Assembly (NCBI GenBank): GCA_949592205.1
Contig: CATIUR010000012.1
Coordinates: 1,698,501-1,762,500 of the forward strand
DNA: 64,000 nt
Reading direction: 5' to 3'
Origin: Helichrysum umbraculigerum
Taxonomy: Eukaryota; Streptophyta; Magnoliopsida; Asterales; Asteraceae
How positions within the stretch are numbered: position 1 is the stretch's first letter; each line of letters begins with the position of its first letter. This document shows positions 56,216 to 64,000 of this stretch, one piece after another. Under the pieces are notes generated by a model. That model had not been told where the DNA came from, made no database searches, and worked only from the letters and a program-made list of their open reading frames with translations. The position numbers and the translations under genes were made by a program.

Positions 56216-56770
56216 TTACTTCAATTGAAGGAAAAGTATAACCCCTTCAAACAACTCACCAACTAACCGTGAGTACCTAGTGAATAAAGAAGTCGTGCCT
56301 TCATTAGGAAGGATGTCAAAGATATCGTACTGTTTCTTAATCAGTTCGAGCTTGGCTTCCTTGTACTTATCATTTCCTCCACAACGAGTTTCAATTGCCT
56401 TCCATAAATCAAAGGCTGTTTCATGAGTTCTGAAAAGCCATAGAACATCCTTGGTTAGACACATTTTAATCATTGAAAAAGACTTTCTTTCAGTATCAAA
56501 ATCTTTCTTCTCCTCGGGAGACATAGCTTTATAGGTCTTAGTAGGACGAATGCCACGGTATTCCCCTTCAGCTAAAGGAGCTACATAACGCTCACGTAAT
56601 GGTCCCCATAATTCTGGACAATGAAAATCAATGTATTGCTCAACTCGGTCTCTCCAGTATACATAATCCATGTCCGCAGTAAATAATGGAGGTTTATTAC
56701 TTGAACCTATGTCATTACTTTGTTTAATCATTTCTCTCAGACCTCTAATATCCTCTTTATCAGCTGCCAT
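56216..56770 (-). pseudogene. Copia Gag, N-terminal part
   Basis: Starts MAADKEDIRGLREMIKQ, then KPPLFTADMDYVYWRDRVEQ, FDLWKAIETRCGGNDKYKEA and KKQYDIFDILPNEG, the capsid domain of SIRE-type copia gag. The Met at 56770 opens directly after the array-rich leader. The frame is lost near 56220. Confidence 0.9.
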
Positions 56771-56807
56771 TGTAATTACTTAACTGAAAAACTATCTTCT
56801 GATCTTA

Positions 56808-57117
56808 GCGACGTAGATGATTACGTCGCACAAAGATTATGCGACGGCGTTAGGTACGTCGCAAAAAGCAAAGGATTCAATTAAGAATCAGAAATATGCG
56901 ACATTGAGAGGTACGTCGCAGATGACGTCGCAAAAGGACGTCGCAGAATCACACTACGTCGCAACAAGACGTCGCAACACAGCGTCGCAGAAGACTAATT
57001 AAAGTCAAAATAACAACGTCGCGGATGACGTCGCAACAGTACGTCGCACAGACTAATTAAAGTCCAAATTACTAACGTCGCACGCGACGTAGCAGATGAC
57101 GTCGCAGGTAACGTCGC
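56808..57117. repeat. ACGTCGC array between primer site and gag of the SIRE-like element
   Basis: By my count 13 ACGTCGC and 2 GCGACGT in about 310 bp, embedded in A-rich spacers. All are in the transcribed leader, about 220 bp after the primer site and ending 40 bp before the gag start, where retroelements usually keep packaging and dimerisation signals. Confidence 0.9.
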
Positions 57118-57335
57118 AAAACGCGAAAACCTGCGGCCAAAAACCCTAAAAACGAATTTTTAACCCAAAAACCAAAACCACGAATGAAGATCGACGAAAA
57201 CCTTCAATAATCCCAGTAATATTGATCGAACACCTGTAAAAACACAAAAAACAAACGTAATAATCACAAAACAATATGAGAATCACGTCGCTTTATCCCG
57301 AACTCGATCCTAATCGCCAAAAACGAGCACTTTCT

Positions 57336-57347
57336 GCTCTGATACCA
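57336..57347 (-). other. Primer binding site of the SIRE-like element (tRNA-Met)
   Basis: The minus strand reads TGGTATCAGAGC, complementary to initiator tRNA-Met, two bases from the LTR end at 57350. Confidence 0.93.
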
Positions 57348-57349
57348 GT

Positions 57350-57758
57350 TGTTTGTCCCTTACTTAGGATCTAACAGAACCGAGTCACTCAATCGTTTGC
57401 GGAATCAACGATTAAGGTATCACACGAACACAATGAATAATCAAACACAATAATTATGAAACCAAACGTTATATTATTGCTTATGGTCAATCAGATTACA
57501 GAGAATTTCGACAAATTGTGTTTAGGGTTTCGTCAACCCTAAAACATAAAATGTAAAACGTTTATATACAAAACTGGCATCTGCGACGTCGCACACGACG
57601 TCGCAGGCCCAAGCCCATGCGACGTTGACTACGTCGCAGTCCCAAAACCTGACGTCGCACCTGCGACGTTACGCGCTATGTCGCAGGAGTCAAGAAACGC
57701 AAATCTAAATACAAACTACGAGCTAGACCAACTGACAGACACTACACATGTACCAACA
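57350..57758 (-). repeat. 5' LTR of the SIRE-like element
   Basis: 409 bp, TGTTTGTCC to TACCAACA, followed by GTATT. Array units GCGACGT/ACGTCGC at 57582-57685. About 2 percent different from the other LTR, mostly C-T/G-A changes, several inside ACGTCGC units. Confidence 0.95.
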
Positions 57759-58472
57759 GTATTGAACACCTCTTGTCGAAGTATCCCACACTTGGAGATT
57801 CTACTTATTTTTGGATTGTTACGTAAGTGTAGTGTGGTTTTGGAAATCCCACACTTAGTTTTTGGAATATCGGAAGAGATAATTGATGCTTTGAATGGAT
57901 AGAAAGTTTGGAATGGGTTACCGCTTCGTGATACGTTATGCGCACTATCAGCTACTTGTCAGAAGATTGCTGGTTTGATGTTTGTGGCTTCCAGCATTCT
58001 TCGTGTCGTGGTTGACAGCTTTGTCCGAGATGGTCTTCGATAAATAGTGTTTGGATCAAACAAACATTCCACTCAATAGTCAAATAATAGCTGCTAATAA
58101 GAAAAGTAAGGTGATAGCATAATAATAAAATAGATAGAGGTGATGTCTATGCATCCACAGTATATCAAATACATCTGATAATAATAAAGTCTTGGTAGAA
58201 AATAGTAAGAAGTCATAAAGCAGAGCAATTTATTACTCGGCTGGTGGTGCTCGTGATACTGCTGATGAAGATCCGATGGGTGCATAGGAAGTCTCGTCTG
58301 ATGAGGACTCATCTTCTGGGTTATACTGATATTGGGTACCCTCATCCGAAGCATCCTGATCAGCTCCTGTGTCTACCGTAAAAACTCCATCCTGTATCAA
58401 CTGATCAATAAACGGCCTTGCGGGTATGTCAAAACTGTCAAGTGGAATGGCAGGCGATCCCTGCTGAGTATG
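57759..58472 (-). mobile_element. Athila element D, 3' internal part (second piece)
   Basis: Continues from 44704 after the copia insertion. CCCACACTT motifs at 57785 and 57848 complete the triple set seen in element A. The minus strand at 58472-58233 encodes a truncated C-terminus of an additional ORF, acidic and Ser-rich (DASDEGTQYQYNPEDESSSD), comparable in place to 499-1158. Its start is lost to the Tekay D insertion at 58473; the Met-like start reported by frame is LTR sequence. Confidence 0.75.
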
Positions 58473-58889
58473 TGTAACAACCGGCAAATTAGGACTAGAA
58501 TTAGTGCCTAATTCTTTGTAAATACATGTAATTAGTTCGGTGATAGGCTAATTTATGTATCGGATTATATGTTGGTAAATATATGCAACTTTGCGATTTG
58601 GCTTAAATCGTACGCAACTTAAATAGAATGAAATTCTATTCGGTTAATACGGACGTTGGTGAACAAATGTTTATAAACTAAAATAACGCAATTATGACCG
58701 AAATACTATTTTATAATAGTTTGTAACTGCCTTGTACTACTCGATTAAAACGTACACGATTTAAAAACAAAAGTAATTAAACTCAAGTTAAACTATTAAA
58801 GATTTAAGGAAATAATTTAAATAAATTATTTAACAAGAGTTGTGATTTTATAAATATAATTGAACGCGTAAAATAAATATTTAACGCTT

Positions 58890-59040
58890 AAACGACGGAG
58901 AAAACGAACACCGCACGGAGGACGGGGACCGAAAAGTGGAGGTAAAAACCCCTACCTTTCTTCTCCTCCTCTCATTCTCACCTCACTCTCTATTCTCTTT
59001 TCTCTCTCTTTCTTTTCTTTCTAATCACCACCACCACCCC
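58890..59040 (+). promoter_or_regulatory. Putative core promoter region of Tekay LTRs
   Basis: GACGGAGAAAACGAACACCG with CACGG, preceded by AATATTTA-rich DNA and followed by a long CT-rich tract (CTCTCTTTCTTTTC). The same arrangement occurs at about 10450-10575, 33668-33800 and, inverted, 42300-42430. Pyrimidine patches are common near plant start sites; no perfect TATA box is present, so the start site is inferred. Confidence 0.5.
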
Positions 59041-59309
59041 AAAATACCCACTAAATCACCAAATAACACCGCAAAACGAGCTCGGATCATCTCATCCCTT
59101 TAGAAGAAAACGTTCACCTCGCGACGATCTATCATCCTATCTTTTCGGATTTTCAATCCGACAAATCCCGACATCTCTCATTTTTGATCATTTTTACTAG
59201 ATTATGGTTTAAATAGGCTTAATATGTTCATATAAGGGTTGGGTAAAAGATTTGGACCCAACGGAAACCCGGAAACTCGTTTTCGACCAAAATTCCGGCC
59301 ATCAGACCG

Positions 59310-59576
59310 CTACGTCGCACCTGGCCAGGGGCCTCTGCGACGTCGCGGCCTACGTCGCACAAAAATCCCAACGTCGCACTAGCGACGCAGCCCCTTACGT
59401 CGCATTAACTTGTGGACGTCACAAGTAGCGACGTAGACTTTAACGTCGCAAACCGAACCAACGTCGCATTAGCGACGCCGCCCCCTACGTCGCATTGATT
59501 TGCGAAGGTCGCATCATGCGACGTACATGCCTACGTCGCACTCTACGTCGCTAGCGACGTCGCATGCTACGTCGCA
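59310..59576. repeat. TACGTCGC / GCGACGT array in Tekay D LTR
   Basis: About 14 units in 270 bp, for example CTACGTCGCA, GCGACGTCGC (59338), TAGCGACGTAG and CTACGTCGCTAGCGACGTCG. The heptamer is the same as in the SIRE-like copia arrays, while other Tekay LTRs carry ACACAA or ACACT arms in this place. Confidence 0.9.
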
Positions 59577-59930
59577 CAAACCAGAACTTTGAAAACTCAC
59601 ATTTTCACTAAGTGTCGAACTTTTACAACCTCAAATCCTTATACGATACGACCTAACAAACATAATAAAACATACTTTCCTATTACAATTACTCTAAATT
59701 GCGTTATAAATGACAAACTTTAATTATAACAAATCACCAACGGGCCGTATACTTTGATACGAACGCGAACAAACCAACATTTAAACACAACGGGTTGTAT
59801 GAACAACTAGCCTAGATGGTCTTGCGAGACATCTACTTACTTAACCTTACGTGTTTAGGCACTAGAAGGTTACGGGTTCGGAGAACCTACTTGCTTTACT
59901 ACTACTTGCTAGTACCACTGCTCGACTCAG

Positions 59931-60437
59931 GTGAGTCTTACAGCCCCACTTTTACTGTTTTATACTCTGGGGTGAGATACTTAGCAACTGTTTTACGTAT
60001 GAACACAATGTACTGAACTGAAAACATTACTGATTACAAACAAACGCATGAGTTACTTTTATCCACTGAAAGCCTCCTAACCGTAAGTTGTTAGTTATGG
60101 ACTTAAGCGCGATTACTAATAGATGGATCCATGTGGGACTGACAATCCCTGTCTGGGGTGGTAGCGCCACCACGTACTGATTTACACGTAGAAACAGACA
60201 TATTAGTATTTGTTACATATGAGTGTGCGGATAGCACTCACGGGGGTACGTGATATATTCACACTACACGGTTAAGCTTCAACTTATGAGCTCATGGCAC
60301 TGTACTGATTAACTGATTTACTTACTTTGCTTGATAGCAATACGGGTACATACTTGTGGTTCATAACACCTTCTTATTACTAAACCTGTGAGATTCACCA
60401 ACCTTTTTGGTTGACACTTTTTAGCTTTGTATCTCAG
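59931..60437 (+). other. Predicted intron in Tekay D LTR
   Basis: ACTCAG|GTGAGTCTTA at 59931, TTGAC branch-like motif at 60411, and TTTTTAGCTTTGTATCTCAG ending at 60437; 507 nt. Confidence 0.5.
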
Positions 60438-60756
60438 GTACACTTACGGAGTAGGATTACTCCAGGATTACTAGCTAGAGTCGCATGATTTACAAACTGC
60501 ATTTAACGGAGATTCTTTGGCATTATCTTTTGTAACTATGGTGATGTAATAGAATCTCCCGCTATACGCGTGGGCTCTAGGGAATTACATTTTGTATACG
60601 AAAACCTACGGTTTTCAAACGATTATTAATTATGAAATGTAACTATTTTACAAACGTCTCATTTAGAGGTCGTTTACTATTAATCTTGTGCTTTGTATAT
60701 TGATTAGTAACACCCAATGTATGCTTCCGCAAATCATTAAATTTGGGGGTGTTACA

Positions 60757-61084
60757 GATTGGTATCAGAGCCTAAGGTTGTAGTGAACTAGGTTGCATTT
60801 AGTGAGCCTAGACTATGACCATTAGGCAGTATCCCTTATTAGGTATAACCGGTTCAGTGATTACATCATACGAGTTTAATTTAACATAGCCTGATCAACT
60901 ATGTACAATTAAGCAAAGACGATGTAAGATCTGAAAGGGGTTATGACTGAACAGGGTACAATAGAAGACTCTGACTTCGAGAGAACCGAGACTTAAACAT
61001 GTTTATGCTAGACACTCAATAGACTATATTATATAGGGACTCTATGAATATAGGCCTCAATCTTACTATCGCTTTGTCTCAGAA
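60757..61084 (+). other. Tekay D leader with tRNA-Met primer site
   Basis: GATTGGTATCAGAGCC at 60757-60772 is the initiator tRNA-Met primer site. The next 260 bp align closely with 19209 onward of the non-autonomous element (GGTTGCAT, CCTAGACTATGACC, GGCAGTAT, GATCTGAAAGGGGTTAT). Probable packaging region. Confidence 0.88.
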
Positions 61085-61570
61085 ATGGCAAACATCCCAT
61101 CCGATTTATCTCGTTCTCAATCTGGGTCGCAGAACCCAAGGGTAGCAAGGAGGAACAACAGGTTGCCTCGAGCTGGCCCGTACTCTACTCACTTCACCTT
61201 GCCGGCCTTAACTGCTAGGGTGAACCAACACGAGCAACGACTTCGCACCATGGATGTCGTGTTGCAAGAAACCAACGAAAACTGGAGACTTACATCACTT
61301 GAGCGCATCGAACAAGTCTCTGAGGATCACGAAACCACCGTTAATAATGTGGACGTTCTTTTCAACAAAGTGGTGGAGATAAGCGTGGAAACCGCTCTTT
61401 TGAAACACAGACTTGATGCGTGTGAACAACGCTCACGGGAAACGGAAGAATCTAACCGCGGATTGGTACAGCGACTAGCATTAGCTGAAGACAATGCTCG
61501 ACAAGCCAGCAGACTTGCTAATACTGTGGATCGTCTCATCGAAATGATGGAGCAGATTAACCCACGTTAA
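61085..61570 (+). CDS. Small coiled-coil ORF upstream of Tekay gag
   Basis: 161 codons between primer site and gag. The N-terminal 40 residues are basic (RVARRNNRLPRAG). Residues 45-155 look helical with heptad-like hydrophobic spacing (VNQHEQRLRTMDVVLQETNE; LVQRLALAEDNARQASRLAN), consistent with a coiled coil. The Met at 61085 follows an AGAA context. A separate, stop-bounded ORF before gag is not a standard part of chromoviruses as I know them. It lies about 290 bp before gag, in a different frame. Function unknown. Confidence 0.65.
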   Translation: MANIPSDLSRSQSGSQNPRVARRNNRLPRAGPYSTHFTLPALTARVNQHEQRLRTMDVVLQETNENWRLTSLERIEQVSEDHETTVNNVDVLFNKVVEISVETALLKHRLDACEQRSRETEESNRGLVQRLALAEDNARQASRLANTVDRLIEMMEQINPR

Positions 61571-61864
61571 GACTAGCATAGTCTTCATTTTGTAAACTAT
61601 CCTGTAATCTAGTAACTATCTAAGCGCTACTCTATGTTTCAGTCGGATGTAACAATTCCCGACATCTTTTGTAACACATCCGTAGGATGTAACCCTTGAA
61701 CTCGTATCATCTATTAAATATTCCTTACTGTTTCGACTCATATTAATTACCATAATCCTTTTCATATTGATGTTATGTATTACCAACTTTATACATGTAC
61801 ATCTGGAATAAATGCAATTTTCTTACAAAATCTCATGTATCTTCATTTCTTTTATTGAAGAATC
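61571..61864 (+). other. Spacer between the small ORF and gag
   Basis: About 290 bp, T-rich, with two GGATGTAAC copies (61643, 61686). No other feature. Gag translation after this spacer and the upstream ORF would need reinitiation, internal entry or splicing. Confidence 0.6.
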
Positions 61865-62926
61865 ATGCCGCGAAAGTCAAGACCTTACACTGATGCTCAG
61901 ATCACGTCTCTCATAACCCAGGCTGTTACTGAAGCCTTGGCTCGGAATACTTCACCTAACTCCACAAGAAACAGCGATGCCGCTGAAACCTCTGCTACTA
62001 AACCTTGTTCATACAAGGATTTTCAAAACTGCAAACCCTTGAGCTTCAAGGGAACCGAAGGAGCCATCGGACTTATCAGATGGTTCGAAAAGATGGAATC
62101 TATTTTCCGCATCAGCAAGTGTGCGGAAGACGACAAGGTCAAATTCTCCACCTGCACCCTCGAAGATGGTGCCCTCTCGTGGTGGAATTCCTATACCCAG
62201 TCCGTGGGGATTGACACCGCTTATCTACTCCCTTGGGAGGATCTAAAGAAAATGCTCACGGATGAGTATTGCCCGTCCGAACAACTTCACAAGCTGGACG
62301 AAGAGTTCTGGAACTTAAAAGTGCAAGGAACTGATATCGTTGCATACACCACCAGATTCCAACAACTCACCGTCCTTCGCCCAGCTATGGCAGGTACTGG
62401 GCCTGATAAGATTAAGAAATACATCCGCGGCCTCCCGGAACCCGTCCGGGGAAACGTCGCCTCATCAAACAAAACCACCCTTCATGGTGCCATCCGGTTG
62501 GCCCATGAACTTCTAGCTATGAATGAGGACCCAGAACTACCCACTCCATCCTCCAACAGCAATAAACGAAAATGGTCCGACAACCACAACAAACACCAAA
62601 ACAAGAAACCTGAAACCATTAAAGCCTACACCTCCAGTTCTGATGATAAGGGGGCGTACAAGGGAACCAAGCCCTATTGCTCCAAATGCCAACGACACCA
62701 CCATGGTTCGTGTCCCTGTAGCAAGTGTAAGAGATTTGGACACTTGGCTAAGGACTGTAGATCAAACACCACTGACACCAACACCTCTGCACCAAAGACC
62801 TGTTATGGGTGCAACGGTACGGGGCATTTCAAGAAAGACTGCCCGAAGCTGAACAACAACAACAACAGGAATAACAACAATGCTCGAGGAAGAGCTTTTG
62901 TGCTGAAATCTGGGGAAGCCCGTTAA
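61865..62926 (+). CDS. Tekay D Gag
   Basis: 353 codons from Met 61865 (MPRKSRPYTDAQITSLI). The retrotransposon gag domain lies at about residues 65-205 (GLIRWFEKMESIFRISKC; CTLEDGALSWWNSYTQ; FWNLKVQGTDIVAYTTRFQQ). Three Cys-rich blocks follow: YCSKCQRHHHGSCPCSKC, the CCHC knuckle CSKCKRFGHLAKDC and a second, CYGCNGTGHFKKDC. It ends with an Asn-rich tail and TAA at 62924-62926. The next frame continues in phase into protease without any other stop, so either this TAA is a single mutation or Gag-Pol is made by readthrough. Confidence 0.9.
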   Translation: MPRKSRPYTDAQITSLITQAVTEALARNTSPNSTRNSDAAETSATKPCSYKDFQNCKPLSFKGTEGAIGLIRWFEKMESIFRISKCAEDDKVKFSTCTLEDGALSWWNSYTQSVGIDTAYLLPWEDLKKMLTDEYCPSEQLHKLDEEFWNLKVQGTDIVAYTTRFQQLTVLRPAMAGTGPDKIKKYIRGLPEPVRGNVASSNKTTLHGAIRLAHELLAMNEDPELPTPSSNSNKRKWSDNHNKHQNKKPETIKAYTSSSDDKGAYKGTKPYCSKCQRHHHGSCPCSKCKRFGHLAKDCRSNTTDTNTSAPKTCYGCNGTGHFKKDCPKLNNNNNRNNNNARGRAFVLKSGEAR

Positions 62927-64000
62927 GACCCGAACGTGGTCACGGGTACGTTTCTTCTCAACAACTTGACTGCCTCTGTATTATTTGATACTGGTGCTGA
63001 TAAGAGCTTTATTTCCGATGAGTTTTATACATTTCTTGACACTGCTCCTATTGCCTTAGATTCTAAGTACACAATAGAATTGGCAAACGGAAAACTTATT
63101 GAGGCCGACAGTGTGATACCTAATTGCACTTTGAACTTAGCTAACGAGCTCTTTTCCATTGACTTGATACCTGTCGAAATCGGCAGCTTTGACATCATCA
63201 TCGGTATGGATTGGTTGTCCAAGTATCGAGCCGAAATCGTTTGTTTTGAGAAAATTGTACGCATTCCTCTCGTCACCGGTGGAACTTTGAGCATACAAGG
63301 GGAGACCGGTGGGACGAGAATAAATATCATTTCTTGCATGAAAACCCGAAAATACTTGAGAAAAGGGTACCAGGCAATCCTCGCACACGTTTTGGAGAAA
63401 AAGTCGGTGGAGAAGCGACTTGAGGATGTGCCTATCGTTCTAGACTTCCCAGAAGTCTTTCCGGAAGACTTGCCTGGCCTACCGCCAATTAGACAAGTCG
63501 AATTCTCTATTGATCTTGTGCCCGGCGCAGCACCCGTGGCACGAGCCCCTTACCGACTAGCCCCATCCGAACTTCAGGAGTTGTCTACTCAGTTACAGGA
63601 ACTCCTGGACAAGGGATTTATTCGACCAAGTTCCTCACCTTGGGGAGCTCCGGTCCTGTTTGTGAAAAAGAAAGACGGTTCTTTCCGCATGTGCATCGAC
63701 TACCGTGAACTCAACAAATTAACTGTCGAGAACCGTTACCCACTTCCTCGCATTGATGACCTGTTCGACCAACTTCAAGGGTCGAGTTTCTACTCAAAGA
63801 TCGATCTACGGTCAGGTTATCATCAACTCCGAGTTCTTGACGATGACATCCCGAAAACTGCTTTCCGAACTCGCTACGGGCATTATGAATTCCAAGTGAT
63901 GCCATTCGGCTTAACCAACGCACCGGCTGTATTCATGGACCTTATGAATCGGGTGTGCAAACCTTACCTTGACAAGTTTGTTATCGTCTTTATCGATGAC
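62927..64000 (+). CDS. Tekay D Pol, N-terminal part (protease and reverse transcriptase), partial
   Basis: In phase with gag and open for 358 codons to the window edge. Aspartic protease: VLFDTGADKSFIS near residue 22 and IIIGMDWLSKY. Then the PEDLPGLPPIRQVEFSIDL linker and reverse transcriptase: YRLAPSELQEL, SPWGAPVLFVKKKDGSFRMC, IDYRELNKLTVENRYPLPRI, IDLRSGYHQLRV, YGHYEFQVMPFGLTNAPAVF and the catalytic Asp pair in VIVFIDD at the last bases. It has no start codon of its own after gag, consistent with a fused gag-pol reading. RNase H, integrase and chromodomain would lie beyond 64000. Confidence 0.92.

Larger units (their letters stand above)
44705..57758 (-). mobile_element. Complete SIRE/Maximus-type Ty1/copia element (13.05 kb)
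   Basis: LTRs of 409 bp at 44705-45113 and 57350-57758, TGTTTGTCC to TACCAACA, about 98 percent identical by eye (some 8 differences). Perfect target duplication GTATT (44700-44704, 57759-57763). On the minus strand: primer site, array-rich leader, gag with two zinc knuckles, protease, integrase, reverse transcriptase, RNase H in copia order, then a long 3' region with two additional ORFs, and the purine tract. Size, gag architecture and additional 3' ORFs fit SIRE/Maximus. gag and pol each carry stops or frameshifts. Confidence 0.95.
58473..60756 (+). repeat. 5' LTR of Tekay D
   Basis: TGTAACAACCGG to GGGGTGTTACA, 2284 bp. Landmarks: ACGAACACCGCACGG near 58905, pyrimidine-rich tract 58955-59040, hairpin array 59310-59576, AACGGGCCGTA near 59740, donor GT 59931, acceptor AG 60437. 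Confidence 0.92.
58473..64000 (+). mobile_element. Tekay/Del-type chromovirus D, 5' part (continues beyond window)
   Basis: 5' LTR 58473-60756, primer site, small upstream ORF, gag with zinc knuckles, protease and reverse transcriptase open to the window edge. It is the youngest-looking coding element here: the only break I see is one TAA at the gag/protease border. It inserted into Athila D. Confidence 0.93.

Overview
The window is a block of plant heterochromatin made almost entirely of nested transposable elements. I see no intact host gene. The elements are Athila-type and Tekay/Del-type Ty3/gypsy, SIRE/Maximus-type Ty1/copia, a PIF/Harbinger DNA transposon and a Helitron, plus one nuclear plastid DNA patch. 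All point to a dicot. The large SIRE-like element carries a downstream ORF of a longin-like type that I know mainly from Asteraceae genomes, so a daisy-family plant such as a lettuce, sunflower or tansy relative is my best guess. That is family recognition, not a search result.

Layout. 1-9590: minus-strand Athila element A (3' end outside the window), gag-pol with several breaks, tRNA-Asp primer site at 7120-7137, 5' LTR 7144-9590. It sits inside the integrase of a plus-strand Tekay chromovirus whose remainder is 9591-12470. 12471-13426: flank with a SIRE-like fragment. 13427-15096: minus-strand LTR of another gypsy element, then its non-coding 3' part to 15829. 15830-27473: PIF/Harbinger transposon with Myb-like and DDE transposase pseudogenes; the transposase is split by a complete non-autonomous LTR element at 16754-24373 (target duplication CAAGT). 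27474-28432: copia 5' leader and LTR. 28433-30290: Athila-like LTR broken in its GC-rich U3 array by a Helitron fragment (30298-31985), which is itself interrupted by plastid 16S and rps2 scraps. 32674 to about 37440 (plus) and about 38385 to 43384 (minus): two Athila-like LTRs, each holding a separate Tekay-type solo LTR (33219-35573 and 40370-42853). 43385-44704 and 57759-58472: 3' internal part of Athila element D, interrupted by a complete 13 kb SIRE-like copia element (44705-57758, target duplication GTATT) and then by Tekay element D (58473 to window end), which still has an open gag and an open protease-RT frame.

The most unusual signal is regulatory. Almost every LTR carries its own array of short CpG-rich inverted repeats. 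In Athila LTRs these lie upstream of a clear TATA box and several are spaced by whole helical turns (21, 21, 21, 19 bp; 31, 32 bp; 32 bp). In Tekay LTRs they lie in the probable transcribed leader as hairpins whose arms differ between copies but keep a CGAC/GTCG core. One version, GCGACGT/ACGTCGC, is shared between Tekay element D (gypsy) and the SIRE-like copia element, where it occurs in the LTRs, between primer site and gag, and in the 3' non-coding region. The Tekay-type LTRs also share an apparent intron of about 480-600 nt with donor, branch site and acceptor.

No gene network exists here. The relationships are those of insertion order, possible trans-mobilisation (the non-autonomous element shares its leader with Tekay D), and shared promoter or RNA signals.
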